Counted from the stretch's first letter, positions 16,991 to 25,606 are shown. The stretch: DNA of 64,000 nt from Prochlorococcus marinus str. MIT 1214 (GCF_027359355.1 NZ_CP114777.1:496001-560000); one strand, 5' to 3'. Notes: generated by a model not told the origin, from the letters alone. A program made the numbers and translations.

Positions 16991-17147
16991 TCATTCATTC
17001 GGTTTGAATCCCTCAACAGGAATGGATTTGATTTTGGTATAAATTCAGTAATTTTGATTAATTTTTTTCTGCATCTCCGAATTACTCGCCAAAAAGAAAA
17101 TCCCAAGTGCAGCAATAAATGGGAAAAAAGTTTTTTATTATTTTCAT
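16991..17147 (-). pseudogene. Frameshifted copy of the VENEIK one-helix family
   Basis: Starts MKIIKNFFP, then a frameshift leads to IAALGIFFLASNSEMQKKI and later KSIPVEGFKPNE after a stop. Relatives: 50940-51074 and 29313-29459, which share helix, SPM and ENEIK-x-IP. Confidence 0.7.
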
Positions 17148-17192
17148 AAGTTTTTCCAGTAGAAATGATCTATTTAAACTTCAGAGAATTAC

Positions 17193-17457
17193 TTATACAA
17201 TAAGATCAAGCGTATAAACAATATCTTTGCAGTTATTTCATTGGTCGAACTCTTTAGCTTCATCGCTTTCTAATGAGGCTCCAAATTTATCCATATCGGT
17301 GATATGAATTAATTTATGAGCTTTATGGTCGTTTACTTTTACACACTCATAATTACTTACAAAATCCTTAACCAAGCAACAAAAGAAATTCTCAGTAATT
17401 TCCTTTTCAAATTCTTCAAAAGTACAGCTAAAGGTTGAATATTTAGGGTATTCATAA
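17193..17457 (-). pseudogene. Second decayed copy of the 39432 protein
   Basis: FSCTFEEFEKEITENF, VNDHKAHKLIHITDMD and NNCKDIVYTLDL align with 39432-39695. No start in frame and a TGA before NNCKD. More diverged than 15391-15651. Confidence 0.7.
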
Positions 17458-17593
17458 AAATGATCAGAAAAATAGTTAGCATTGCATTTTTTTATAGCTT
17501 TTCTGTAGGGATGGACATCTCTTTAGGTTCCTCTGACATATAAGGATATTTGATACTTTCAATCCTAATAGAGTATGACGCTCGGAAATTTAA

Positions 17594-17920
17594 TTAGATT
17601 TTCATAGCTTCCTCAATAATAGAAATCTCTCTGGTGTTTCTTCTGTTAAGTCCACGCAGGTCTAATTGAAAGCGTATTACCTCCAATGCAAGCTTGTTAA
17701 ATCGAAAGGTGGCTTGTACATATCCATGTGAGTAATCAGATTCAAAATATCCAAAACCTTTCAAGTCTTTTACAAGTAAATAACTATCAAAGATTTTGCT
17801 ATACCATCTGATCAGCATACTGTTGTCCATAATATCAGCTATAGCTATACGAGATATAGTTTTAGTTCTAACAGCAAGGTAATCATTAAGGTCCTGGTAG
17901 ATAGGTAAAAAGAATTTCAT
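17594..17920 (-). CDS. Hypothetical protein, 108 residues
   Basis: ATG 17920. Mixed helices and strands; FFLPIYQDLNDYLAVRTKT at the start and FNKLALEVIRFQLDLRGLN near the end. No signal peptide or membrane helix. No family recognised. Confidence 0.55.
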   Translation of the reverse strand: MKFFLPIYQDLNDYLAVRTKTISRIAIADIMDNSMLIRWYSKIFDSYLLVKDLKGFGYFESDYSHGYVQATFRFNKLALEVIRFQLDLRGLNRRNTREISIIEEAMKI

Positions 17921-18026
17921 TAACCCTTTCTAGCTGATCTTTCTCAACTCATCTTCTTGCTCTAAGCAAAGTAATAAAAAGGGACCATATCAGTCACAAA
18001 TAAATCAATAGAATTAACATTATTAG

Positions 18027-18401
18027 TTGGACTCTTATCTAAAACGCACTAACCTTAAAATTAAAAATTCACTAATAAACATCTTTAACCCTCTTTTTCT
18101 GTCAGCGATAACTTTAACAAGTGTTTTTATAATTCTTGAACCAGCAAAGTCTCAAGAAAAGCTAGAAGTTAGTTCATTAATTCAATCATCGAGGAGACTT
18201 AGCGGAGAGAATATCTCATATCCGAGATTGAAACAAGCTGTACTAAGACTTTTAAAAGTCAATATTCCAATCGGATTAAAGACTCCCTTACATATACATC
18301 CAGCACAGATGCTGGTTTATAAACAACAAGGAAAACTAAAATACTTAAGCGGTGAGACTATTAATATTTTAGCGCTGGAGAATGATTTATTGAAACAATA
18401 G
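18027..18401 (+). pseudogene. Truncated exported cupin
   Basis: Up to 124 codons from TTG 18027 (no ATG in frame). Hydrophobic N-terminal segment, then a cupin half with GLKTPLHIHPAQMLVYKQQG, matching GFKTPLHLHPQPGIVYVQKG of 27169-27600. It ends about 35 residues before the end of that cupin, so the second metal-side strand set is missing. Probably non-functional. Confidence 0.6.
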
Positions 18402-18676
18402 TGCTTCCCCTCACTTTGTTTAGAGCGTAGAAAAAGACAGCAGTTCTTTTTATCAGTGTTTCATCTGCTATTGATCTACCTACAACAATTACTAAATAGT
18501 TAAATCCAGTTTTGATATCAAAAATCAAATCATATATTTATAAATCCTGAAACCAAGTAAGGAATATGAAAGCTGATCTTTATCTCATAACATATGTAAT
18601 CTGTTTTCTCCATTTTAAGGCTATAAAAAATATAGGAAGCTAATCAGCTGCCACTAATTTATAGGACTATTGATCG
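18402..18676. other. Spacer without recognised gene
   Basis: 275 bp, AT-rich, only short frames (one of 25 codons near 18567). Confidence 0.4.
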
Positions 18677-18859
18677 ATGGTTTCATTTGCTAGAGCAAGA
18701 ACAAGATCATTGCTATCAAGGCTATGGCCTGTGTCAGAAAAGAACCTAAACAATCAAACAGTTGAGTCGCACAAGTCCAAAAAGCTGATTGAAGATATTG
18801 CCGAGCAAAACAAGTGCTTCTTTGAAACAAGCAAGAATGGTGGAATGTGGTTTTCTTAG
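18677..18859 (+). CDS. Small basic protein
   Basis: 60 residues, Arg/Ser-rich start (VSFARARTRSLLSRLWP), then KSKKLIEDIAEQNKCFFE and GGMWFS at the end. A minus-strand frame overlaps but is hydrophobic and lacks relatives. Function unknown. Confidence 0.5.
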   Translation: MVSFARARTRSLLSRLWPVSEKNLNNQTVESHKSKKLIEDIAEQNKCFFETSKNGGMWFS

Positions 18860-19086
18860 AGCATTGACTTAAAAGCAGGGTGGAGACATCTCTCTGAATG
18901 ATATTGACGGAATGATTAGGAGCTGAGATCAAGCTCTCCAAAAACAAGATAATAGTTTTAGTGAATATATTTAATTAGAATATAAAAATAGATAAAAAAC
19001 TATTTGGCTGATTCATCAAATCAAGCAATGCATTGAAACTTGAAATATCGAATTCTTTAACAAGCAAATAAATTATTGAACATCAA

Positions 19087-19629
19087 TTATTTATTTGCCT
19101 CTTCTTCAATGTATTTTTTAAGGGTATAGCCATGACAATCAAATGGATATTCTGCCCTAGTCATCTCGCTGGCCTGAGTCTTATCAGCATCATTACCTCT
19201 AAATTTTCGACAATCACATATAAAGTCCATCTTGGTTCCATCTTTATAATCTATCACTCTTGCATCTAGCCATTCTTTTGCTTGCTCTGGCATCTCATTA
19301 CAAGCAATCCATGAACCCCAGAACAGTGCATCAAACATTTGTATTGCTTCTGCTCTTTTATTTGGCCCTGCCAAGTCCTCACAGAAATTACTTACTGGGC
19401 AGTCTTTTCTACTGATATAAAACTTTTTAGCTTGATTCTCATAACCTCTGACATATGTTTTTTTATTATTTACTGCGTCCAATGCAGCATTTAATTGATC
19501 TCCTCCAAATGTATTGGTTATTCTCGCTTTATCAATTGATATCTGACCAGTCAGATCCTTTTCACTTTTTGAAGTGACATCATCTCTTCTGACATCAAAT
19601 TGTCCAAGCACTTCAATTTGTTCAGTCAT
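19087..19629 (-). CDS. Conserved hypothetical, HGYTLKKYIE family
   Basis: 180 residues. IEVLGQFDVRRDDV near the start, KKFYISRKDCPVSNF in the middle, and CHGYTLKKYIEE at the end. Paralog at 21467-21895 has the same order (IQVLGQKDLRRE, KKHYINRKDCPVKN, HGFTLKNYIEYL). Soluble, Cys/Lys-rich. Function unknown. Confidence 0.7.
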   Translation of the reverse strand: MTEQIEVLGQFDVRRDDVTSKSEKDLTGQISIDKARITNTFGGDQLNAALDAVNNKKTYVRGYENQAKKFYISRKDCPVSNFCEDLAGPNKRAEAIQMFDALFWGSWIACNEMPEQAKEWLDARVIDYKDGTKMDFICDCRKFRGNDADKTQASEMTRAEYPFDCHGYTLKKYIEEEANK

Positions 19630-19687
19630 CTAGGTGAATTATCTTCCATTAGATTGAATGATTTTATTCTAATTTATTCAAAACGAT

Positions 19688-20029
19688 CTATGGCTTAAAG
19701 AAAAAAGTCCTTTTAATTATTAATTGATGTTTCTTCCCAATTATCTCGTTTTTTGAAAGAACGTTCCCATTTCTGATTTGGTACTCTAGTCCAATAAATT
19801 GATTGCTTAATTGATCCATTTGACAGACTCTTTTGGAAACTCTCTTTATTTTCCATTTCCTTTGCAATCCACCATCGACTTGTTTCCAGTCTTTTTGCCA
19901 CATGAGGTAAGTTCCTCCTTCATGAACCCATTTAGCACATTCCCTTTTAGCTTCTATTTCATCAAAAGTGTCTGCATTCAGAGGAGGAAAAAGAATCAAA
20001 AATATTGCGAGCAATAATGAGCGTTTCAT
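19688..20029 (-). CDS. Small secreted Cys protein
   Basis: 113 residues from ATG 20029. Signal peptide (RSLLLAIFLILFPPLNA), then ECAKWVHEGGTYLMW, KRVCQMDQLSNQFIGLEYQI and a basic end. Two conserved-looking Cys could form a disulfide. This W-x2-GG and C-x-(M/E)-x5-Q-x2-G plan recurs in exported proteins of marine picocyanobacteria, as far as I recall. A shorter overlapping frame is a shadow. Confidence 0.65.
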   Translation of the reverse strand: MKRSLLLAIFLILFPPLNADTFDEIEAKRECAKWVHEGGTYLMWQKDWKQVDGGLQRKWKIKRVSKRVCQMDQLSNQFIGLEYQIRNGNVLSKNEIIGKKHQLIIKRTFFFKP

Positions 20030-20448
20030 AAAACAATCATGATTTGAAAGTTCATATCTCAAATCAAATCATGTAATCGAACCCCAGATAAGAAAAAGAA
20101 GAGTTAGCAAAACCATATTTTATCTAGCTTCTAAACAAAAGTTAATTTGCTTCCGAAGGTTATATCAGATTAACTTCACAAATTTTCAGATGACTGTTGA
20201 TGCTGCATTTCAACTAAAAAGCTATGACTAATTGATTTTCACACCATTACAGTTGAAGCCACAGCACTGAAGCTTGAAAAAGAGAGATAAAACAAAGCGA
20301 TGTAAACTTGGCACAGCTTTATCTAGGCCATTAAAAAAAAATCAACAAAGAAATCAAAGTCATTGAGAGGTATTGCATCCAATGAATACAAAAGCTGTCA
20401 AATCAATAATTATTAAATTCTTTTATCTCGATTGAATTTTTGAAAATC
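20030..20448. other. Gap without recognised gene
   Basis: About 420 bp; short broken frames only. Confidence 0.4.
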
Positions 20449-20583
20449 CTAACCAAAAAAATTTTTCGTGGTGAATTTACCTAAACGGAACTTTAGATAA
20501 AATTTGTATAACGGATTCTTTATTGAAAGATTTTTTCCATAAAATATATCAAAATGTAAAATTATCAGCCTAAATAGATTTAT
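20449..20583 (-). pseudogene. DFYGK-family gene with lost start
   Basis: Aligns with 36310-36435: NLFRLIILHFDIFYGKNLSI against NPFKPLIQHCVDFYGKILSI, then YLKFRLGK. At the position of the relative's ATG the codon is ATA, so the start seems lost. It follows 20604-20717 as its relative follows a similar one-helix gene. Confidence 0.6.
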
Positions 20584-20603
20584 TTTATTGTCTTGAACTA
20601 AAT

Positions 20604-20717
20604 CTAAGCGATTACTGAAAAGCCAATTTGTAATGCACCCGCAAGGAGAAGCAATGAAGGAAGGTTCCAAAGAAGTAAAATTTTCAAAGCAGTTTTTTTA
20701 TAAGTTGCAGCAGTCAT
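20604..20717 (-). CDS. One-helix membrane protein, 37 residues
   Basis: MTAATYKKTALKI, then a helix LLLWNLPSLLLLAGALQIGF and SVIA. Related in plan to 50391-50501 (IPALLLASGSF, SVIV) and the decayed 36446-36556. The recurrent motif lies 86 bp upstream. Confidence 0.6.
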   Translation of the reverse strand: MTAATYKKTALKILLLWNLPSLLLLAGALQIGFSVIA

Positions 20718-20802
20718 TTTGATATTAAGAGGAAGTGTTTCAGAGAAATGCAAATCTATAACTCTGATGAAAACAAGATAAGAATGTATGTGGCTTGAGC
20801 GA

Positions 20803-20826
20803 GGTTCGGTCGGGGTAGGGCTAACC
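20803..20826 (-). promoter_or_regulatory. Recurrent motif, copy 4
   Basis: Minus strand GGTTAGCCCTACCCCGACCG then AACC; GGTT and AACC can pair. 86 bp before the start at 20717 and 36 bp after the stop of 20862-20978. Confidence 0.6.
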
Positions 20827-20861
20827 GTGGAATTAATTTATTTTATGAATTCGAAGAACTA

Positions 20862-20978
20862 TTAGCCCTGCATCATGTAAATAAGGAAGCCAGAAAAAAT
20901 CGTAAGCTTCCCAACTACAAAATAAGGAATAAACTTTTTGATTCTTGCTTCAGATATTGATTTAGTAGTTGAAGTCAT
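20862..20978 (-). CDS. One-helix membrane protein, MTST family
   Basis: 38 residues, MTSTTKSISEARIKKFIPYF, helix VVGKLTIFSGFLIYMM. The protein at 50130-50261 is a clear relative (MTSTDKP, KFLPYLIFGKVIFAAWFISYL). Possibly a small thylakoid protein; no known subunit recognised. Confidence 0.65.
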   Translation of the reverse strand: MTSTTKSISEARIKKFIPYFVVGKLTIFSGFLIYMMQG

Positions 20979-21466
20979 ATGAGACCTAAGCTCCCAAAAG
21001 TAAAACCAACTCCGCAGAAGAAGGCGAATTCAACTAAATCTCTGCATCCTGGTGGGATTGAATTTAAAACAACGTTAATTCGTTGAGCCATTTGACCTTG
21101 TACTCGCAGGTGAAGGTGGAAAGATACTACAAAAGTAAGAACAAATACTCAGACACGTGACAGTTCAAAGGTGGGGTTATCGAGAATTAGTTAAACTTAT
21201 GATTCAGAATCTTTTTCACTTCAAAATAATTGAACAAACCAGCAAAGAAACTGCTCAAAAATAATTAACCATAGAGCAGCATCCTTTAAAAGCTCTTTCC
21301 CATTTTTTTTCATTAAAATAGCAAAACCTAATTAGCAATAGCTTGATAAACACAATCATGCAGATTAAAAGTTTAGTTCTTTCGACTTATAGGTAAGCAG
21401 TTATAACTCGATGAATAAATTATATATTTGTGGTAAGTCCTCAAAAGTCGGGAGGTCCTGTCTTCA
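20979..21466. other. Gap, possible 35-codon ORF
   Basis: ATG 20979 opens a 35-codon Pro/Lys-rich frame (MRPKLPKVKPTPQKKANS, ending FKTTLIR). It could be real but has no relative here. The remaining 370 bp show nothing. Confidence 0.35.
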
Positions 21467-21895
21467 CTAGATTTCTTTAGCTAAATATTCAATATAATTT
21501 TTCAAAGTAAACCCATGAGAATCATCATTCCCTTTTACATAATCAATATCATCAATAAGATCTATATTATGTCCCGCCATTAGCTCCTTTACTCTGGCAT
21601 TAAACCAATCCTTGAGGGGTTTCTCTATTGCATCTTTTTGATGTTGGGACCATAGATATGTATCAAAAGCTTGTACCGCATCCTCTCTGCTCCACTTTGG
21701 TAGATCAAGAAAATGATTTTTGACAGGACAATCTTTCCTATTGATGTAATGCTTTTTTGCAGTCTTAGACATTCCTCTTATGTACCGTTCTCCTGAATGT
21801 ATATTTTTAACTAACAACTGACCTGCCGTATTTTCATCTTTAACTTGAATCTCTCTCCTAAGATCCTTTTGGCCTAAAACTTGTATTGGATCCAT
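21467..21895 (-). CDS. Conserved hypothetical, HGFTLKNYIE family
   Basis: 142 residues, shorter paralog of 19087-19629 with the same ordered blocks, including NRKDCPVKN and a C-terminal HGFTLKNYIEYL. Looks like the last gene of the dense run that begins at 22609. Function unknown. Confidence 0.7.
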   Translation of the reverse strand: MDPIQVLGQKDLRREIQVKDENTAGQLLVKNIHSGERYIRGMSKTAKKHYINRKDCPVKNHFLDLPKWSREDAVQAFDTYLWSQHQKDAIEKPLKDWFNARVKELMAGHNIDLIDDIDYVKGNDDSHGFTLKNYIEYLAKEI

Positions 21896-21897
21896 AA

Positions 21898-21999
21898 CTA
21901 GTTGTCTTTTTTAAGACCACTGAATTTAGACCGAAAATTATTGAATACATTTTTCCAGTAATTTATAACAGAATCTGGAATAGGTTTATTTAAGGGCAT
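21898..21999 (-). CDS. 33-residue basic peptide
   Basis: MPLNKPIPDSVINYWKNVF, then a Lys/Ser end. Start lies inside the 3' end of the DUF3104 gene (10-bp overlap) and its stop is 2 bp before the next start, which supports translation within the operon. Confidence 0.5.
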   Translation of the reverse strand: MPLNKPIPDSVINYWKNVFNNFRSKFSGLKKDN

Positions 22000-22247
22000 T
22001 TGGTAAATAAAGATTCAAACATTATTTTTAGCCGCAATTCACGCTTAGACAGAATTTGTTTCACTTCCTCACCTTGAACAAATTTGATTTCACCTGAATA
22101 AACGTTTGCGACTTGAAAAAGTGAAGTGGCATCTGGATCTCTTGCACCTCCAACAAATGAGAGAACTTTAGCAATCTCATCTTCTCCAACAAGAACAGTA
22201 TCTCCAGGTTTAACTTTAAGAAATTCAGGCTCATTAATCTTTATCAT
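21990..22247 (-). CDS. DUF3104 family protein
   Basis: 85 residues. FLKVKPGDTVLVGEDEIAKV, GGARDPDATSLFQVANV and SGEIKFVQGEEVKQIL are the hallmark blocks of DUF3104, a short beta-rich cyanobacterial family. Paralog at 51077-51334. Soluble; role unknown. Confidence 0.8.
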   Translation of the reverse strand: MIKINEPEFLKVKPGDTVLVGEDEIAKVLSFVGGARDPDATSLFQVANVYSGEIKFVQGEEVKQILSKRELRLKIMFESLFTKCP

Positions 22248-22392
22248 TTTTGCCGTTTCTGATTAATGGGTTTTTTGGAAAAAAGAACGTGACTAATCGA
22301 CCAAAGAAAAAACTTCCTAATAAAACGAAACCACCACCGCCAACATAAAGAAGTAAGTCAACTTGTGTAGAGGATGCGAGGATTGGATTCAT
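22234..22392 (-). CDS. One-helix membrane protein, 52 residues
   Basis: MNPILASSTQVDLLLYVGGG, helix GFVLLGSFFFGRLVTFFF, then PLIRNGKNDKD. Overlaps the DUF3104 start by 14 bp, so coupled. The VGGGGF and FGRLV pattern resembles small photosystem-type subunits, not assigned. Confidence 0.6.
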   Translation of the reverse strand: MNPILASSTQVDLLLYVGGGGFVLLGSFFFGRLVTFFFPKNPLIRNGKNDKD

Positions 22393-22400
22393 TCTTTTTT

Positions 22401-22475
22401 TTATTTCCTTGCGATTAAAACAAAAGATAGTGCTCCTGATACAAGAACAATATCAATAAGCAAGTGATAGTTCAT
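22401..22475 (-). CDS. 24-residue membrane peptide
   Basis: MNYHLLIDIVLVSGALSFVL then IARK. Single helix with basic end. Lies 8 bp after 22484-22609 and 8 bp before 22234-22392, within a co-directional run; position supports it more than the sequence. Confidence 0.5.
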   Translation of the reverse strand: MNYHLLIDIVLVSGALSFVLIARK

Positions 22476-22483
22476 ATCCATAC

Positions 22484-22609
22484 TTATTTAAGAAAAGGGA
22501 GAAATTTGCTAAAGGTTTCAGGAAATGATCCAACAATCAGAGCCAACACACCAACTAAAACAGACAAAATCGCAGCATTTACTAAAAGATCTTTCCAGTT
22601 GTATTTCAT
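22484..22609 (-). CDS. One-helix membrane protein, 41 residues
   Basis: MKYNWKDLLVNAAILSVLVG, continuing VLALIVGSFPETF and a short polar end. First gene of a dense run reading 22609 to 21467. Function unknown. Confidence 0.6.
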   Translation of the reverse strand: MKYNWKDLLVNAAILSVLVGVLALIVGSFPETFSKFLPFLK

Positions 22610-22727
22610 AACCGATTGTATTGCCTTTGCTATTGAATTTTTGTGGGCTTAAAGACCAGTTGCACCTACTTAGAAATCATGCCTCACTGTCTAACTCACC
22701 CTAAATTGTGCAAGCAATAGTGATTTC

Positions 22728-22868
22728 TTAAAGCAAGAACCGATGATGATCCCCCATGCCATCAAGTGGGTAGTCATTTTCAAACTGTTCAACAACTTTA
22801 GTTGAAACATTAAATTTACTAATTAAGTTAGAGATCCTTTTGTTAATCAAACGAGAAATGAAAGCCAT
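22728..22868 (-). CDS. Small soluble protein, 46 residues
   Basis: MAFISRLINKRISNLISKFN, then VVEQFENDYPLDGMGDHH. Amphipathic start and acidic/His-rich end. 118 bp upstream of the run at 22609. Function unknown. Confidence 0.5.
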   Translation of the reverse strand: MAFISRLINKRISNLISKFNVSTKVVEQFENDYPLDGMGDHHRFLL

Positions 22869-22987
22869 AAAACTTTTCAAGTTGTGCTCGTTATAACGAC
22901 AGGCCACATACTTTCAAGTGATTAATACGGAAAAGAAGTTTTATTTAGGTACAACAAAAATAAAATTAAGTTTTTGCAACCACTGTT

Positions 22988-23275
22988 ATGCATGGCCTAT
23001 TTGCAAGACGAGGTTTATATATATGTGAACGAGCTTCGGCAATCTTTCGTAATTTACTTTTTCGCTCTTTCTTTATATTACTTACTCGATGCATCGCTTC
23101 TAGAGGAAGAGCTGGAGGAAGCTATCCAGCAGGTGGGAATCCAACTTTTCTTGGTCACCCAGGGATATTCACTTGTGATGGTACTTCTGGCCAATATGGA
23201 GAATTCTATTGCGAGACAAGTGAACACCCCAACATGTGTGATTCTTGGGGAATTGTCTATGACTTAATTAATTGA
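22988..23275 (+). CDS. Secreted Gly/Cys protein, related to 40238
   Basis: 95 residues from ATG 22988. Hydrophobic segment IFRNLLFRSFFILLTRCIAS, then RAGGSYPAGGNPTF, FTCDGTSGQYG, FYCETSEHPNMC. The frameshifted gene at 40238-40485 has the same order (LLRNLFF helix with LTGC lipobox, Gly run, FTCDSV, FCTTGEYS). Here the lipobox is LTRC, so lipidation is doubtful. Another overlapping frame is a shadow. Confidence 0.6.
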   Translation: MHGLFARRGLYICERASAIFRNLLFRSFFILLTRCIASRGRAGGSYPAGGNPTFLGHPGIFTCDGTSGQYGEFYCETSEHPNMCDSWGIVYDLIN

Positions 23276-23478
23276 TAACCTTTCACCAGATTATATAGCC
23301 CCCAACAAAAAGCTCCAAGCACAAGGCCATAAAAAACAAATGGAACAATTGGATTCTTATACAAAAAAGACCTAACTTTTTTTTGAATATTTTCTTTATC
23401 AAGTATGGGCAACTTTAACTCAACTGGTTTTTCTCTTGGAGGTAGTCCCAATTCTTTTCTTCTTTTAGCTTCTCCCAT
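23257..23478 (-). CDS. MGEAKRR-type one-helix protein
   Basis: 73 residues: MGEAKRRKELGLPPREKP, a linker, then NPIVPFVFYGLVLGAFCWGL. The MGEAKRR start is typical of a small cyanobacterial membrane family (DUF2839-like, from memory). Same plan at 26372-26554 and 49540-49740. The ATG directly follows a terminator-like hairpin and U-run. Confidence 0.75.
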   Translation of the reverse strand: MGEAKRRKELGLPPREKPVELKLPILDKENIQKKVRSFLYKNPIVPFVFYGLVLGAFCWGLYNLVKGYQLIKS

Positions 23479-23525
23479 AAAAAAAGAGGACGTAATCCTC
23501 TAAAGATAAATCGGAGTTGGTCTTT
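23479..23525 (-). promoter_or_regulatory. Leader hairpin abutting a start codon
   Basis: Minus strand: CCGATTTATCTTTAGAGGAT, then TACGTCCTC and a T-run that runs straight into the ATG at 23478. GAGGA and TCCTC form the stem. A terminator-like fold this close to the start suggests attenuation or translational control. Same layout before 41599. Confidence 0.5.
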
Positions 23526-23574
23526 GGCTTGAAAAGTTTTAGACGGTTTAATAAAAAAAAATCATTCATTAAGT

Positions 23575-23730
23575 ATGACTGAAAAAGTAGACCCCAAAGA
23601 ATATGAAGCAGCATGGGAATCTGTTTTAGATTGCGTGGATGGGATGAAAGAAGAGTTCAGTTGGTCAAAAGATGTAATTGCCAAGATGCTTAGAGAACTT
23701 GCTGAAAAAGTAGAAAGCGAAGAGGGTTAA
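23575..23730 (+). CDS. Small acidic helical protein
   Basis: 51 residues: VDPKEYEAAWESVLDCVDGM, KDVIAKMLRELAEKVES. Similar helical plan in 44572-44691 (VWMQVKGACEKLKKE, IRKMLKEMADRY) and 36873-36989 (FFDLCKDAQEEI, VIAEILRDYADRL). Family of short two-helix proteins with one Cys; function unknown. Good terminator downstream. Confidence 0.65.
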   Translation: MTEKVDPKEYEAAWESVLDCVDGMKEEFSWSKDVIAKMLRELAEKVESEEG

Positions 23731-23806
23731 AAAAAAACTATGATCATTTCATCAAGTTAATGACCTAACTTTACTAGCAACTGGTAGCTCAGGTCTAAGA
23801 AGTAAA

Positions 23807-23834
23807 AGACCTCCTCTAAAAAGGAGGTTTTTTT
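23807..23834 (+). terminator. Rho-independent terminator
   Basis: ACCTCCT and AGGAGGT with a 6-nt loop and seven T, 77 bp after the stop of 23575-23730. Confidence 0.8.
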
Positions 23835-24072
23835 GCGGATGTTGCTCAGGTTACTGATATGAATTGACGATTTCTTTGATTTTCGAATCAAGAACCAAAC
23901 CTATTTCTCCAGTATCAAAATTTATTCGTATTAATGAATCGCATAGATTTTTAGAGACACCAAGTCTTTTTAACTAGCAAATTTGATACATGCGAAATAC
24001 ATTATGTGAATACCCTCTAAGTAAAACTAATAATTAATTCTAGAAAGGGATAATTAAATTTATTCTAAGCAA

Positions 24073-24237
24073 ATGAGACAGGAGTTTAATCATCAGGAGA
24101 TAGCGAGAAATTTAGCAAAGGCTATGGCAGACAAAGCAAATGAGAAGGAACTTAGACGGTTGTACGAAGAGACAATGTTTCAGCAGTTCATCTCAATGGA
24201 AAAAAGTGAATTATCTGAGCTTTTATGGCATGGGTAA
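24073..24237 (+). CDS. Small helical protein, 54 residues
   Basis: Charged helices: HQEIARNLAKAMADKANEKE, LRRLYEETMFQQFISME. No membrane segment or Cys. Lies 55 bp upstream of 24293-24481. Function unknown. Confidence 0.55.
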   Translation: MRQEFNHQEIARNLAKAMADKANEKELRRLYEETMFQQFISMEKSELSELLWHG

Positions 24238-24292
24238 TCAAACTCACACACTTAAATTTTAGAATTTCAAAAAAACCTAGTATTCACAAATC

Positions 24293-24481
24293 ATGCAATA
24301 TCTTTTTGGTCTAACTCTTTCAGAAATGGGAATAAATCCTATATTAGTTGCAATAATAATTACCTCTAGCTTTTTGTTTATCGTTGCCTTTGGTCTTAGT
24401 TCAAAGAATATGGATAGTGATGGAATTATGAATTGGATGATGAAAAAGCCTGAAGACTGGATAGGAAATAAAAAGTCATAA
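24293..24481 (+). CDS. One-helix membrane protein, 62 residues
   Basis: Helix NPILVAIIITSSFLFIVAFG, then acidic/basic tail ending PEDWIGNKKS. Plan similar to 29095-29283 (helix with FGL, acidic then basic tail). Stop overlaps the end of the convergent gene 24476-24625. Confidence 0.6.
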   Translation: MQYLFGLTLSEMGINPILVAIIITSSFLFIVAFGLSSKNMDSDGIMNWMMKKPEDWIGNKKS

Positions 24482-24625
24482 CGCATCATTCAAACTTTCA
24501 TGTTCTATTTCCTTTAACTTTAGGTTGATATCTTTCAATCTATTTTCAGCCATTGATATATATTCTTCTGCAGCGTATCTACCTTCAAAGGTTTTAGTTT
24601 CTCCTTGAAGAAAATCCTTATACAT
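24476..24625 (-). CDS. Helical protein, 49 residues
   Basis: MYKDFLQGETKTFEGRYAAE, then charged helix to the end. Upstream in frame the coding-like sequence continues (ARNQWQRDIR) to a stop at about 24663, so an N-terminal part or a non-standard start may be missing. Confidence 0.5.
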   Translation of the reverse strand: MYKDFLQGETKTFEGRYAAEEYISMAENRLKDINLKLKEIEHESLNDAL

Positions 24626-24706
24626 TCTTATATCCCTCTGCCATTGATTTCTGGCCTCAATTTAAGATTTATATTGACTACACATTTTAGATATTTTTAA
24701 ATTAAT

Positions 24707-25039
24707 TTAATTGACCTTAGAAAGAACAAGACATGAAACAAATGAAATTATGTTTGCACTCAAACGACCCATAGGAGTTGAGATTAAAAAAGATCTTTCA
24801 AAATTCCTAACTAAATCTAATCTTGACTGCTTGATAGTTTTTTCACCTCTGGTATTCAAAATGTTTTCAATTATTTCATGCATTTCCTCATGCATGTGGT
24901 GTGAGTTGTAAATACTCCAATATCTATCTAAAGCATGAAGCTTGCTATTACTAAAACATTCCGCTCGACTCTTAAAGAAGATAAAATCAGTAGAGGACAA
25001 GAACATATATATCCTAGGCTTGAAAAATATGTTTTTCAT
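24707..25039 (-). CDS. Doubtful hypothetical ORF
   Basis: 110 codons from ATG 25039, His/Glu-rich centre (HHMHEEMHEIIENIL). Plus-strand frames of similar quality overlap, no relative is present, and codon choice gives no clear answer. Kept as tentative. Confidence 0.3.
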   Translation of the reverse strand: MKNIFFKPRIYMFLSSTDFIFFKSRAECFSNSKLHALDRYWSIYNSHHMHEEMHEIIENILNTRGEKTIKQSRLDLVRNFERSFLISTPMGRLSANIISFVSCLVLSKVN

Positions 25040-25566
25040 TTTCGCTCCTATAGGCAAAAACAGTCTAGAAGAAATGAAACAATGTCTTGTTTCTTATTTA
25101 CATTCAGGCTTATAAAGTGTTTAATTTAAGGAAATCAGAGCGAATTGTATTTAAATTAGTTGCATATCATATCGAAGATTTATTCAACCATCCTTCAACT
25201 TCATTTTTATAGCCATACCAATCTTTACCAAAATCTTTTCAATGTGCTGTTTCTTTCATCACTACTTTCCATGTGCCAATTAATAATGCTGATTCTTTAG
25301 GGACTAGTCGAACGCCTATCTACATATCAACATCATAGTAGAAAATCGCGTTAAGTAATTGTCATTTCTAAATTAAAAGCAATTAAATTTTAGATTATTA
25401 GTTGCATCGCAATAAAAAACTCTCTCCATAACAACAGATCAGTAATGTTATTTAGATTTGAAAGTTAGGATTAAATAATACAAATGTCTATAAGAGACGA
25501 CATTTAGTAGCAAATATCACTCCGTTTTTAAGAATGTACGTAAGAGGATAAAAAAAAGTCCAAAAC
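25040..25566. other. Gap holding a decayed gene
   Basis: Minus-strand 25167-25305 reads PKESALLIGTWKVVMKETAH, a TGA, then KDFGKDWYGYKNEVEGWLNK and a stop. This looks like the C-terminal part of a small gene with one nonsense change and no start. The rest is non-coding. Confidence 0.5.
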
Positions 25567-25569
25567 AAA

Positions 25570-25606
25570 TATATATTCAACTTATCTTTGTAAAGTTGAA
25601 TATATA
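25570..25606. repeat. Perfect 14-bp inverted repeat before a start codon
   Basis: Left arm TATATATTCAACTT at 25570-25583, 9-nt loop, right arm AAGTTGAATATATA at 25593-25606; the ATG begins at 25607. Could be an operator or an mRNA hairpin that hides the start region. No Shine-Dalgarno-like sequence lies outside the hairpin. Confidence 0.75.

Noticed and set aside
22974-23267. 97-codon frame overlapping the gene at 22988
   Set aside because: The other frame shares ordered motifs with the gene at 40238; this one does not.
24711-25129. Plus-strand frames of 64-66 codons
   Set aside because: No relatives, no start context; overlap a tentative minus frame of equal weakness.
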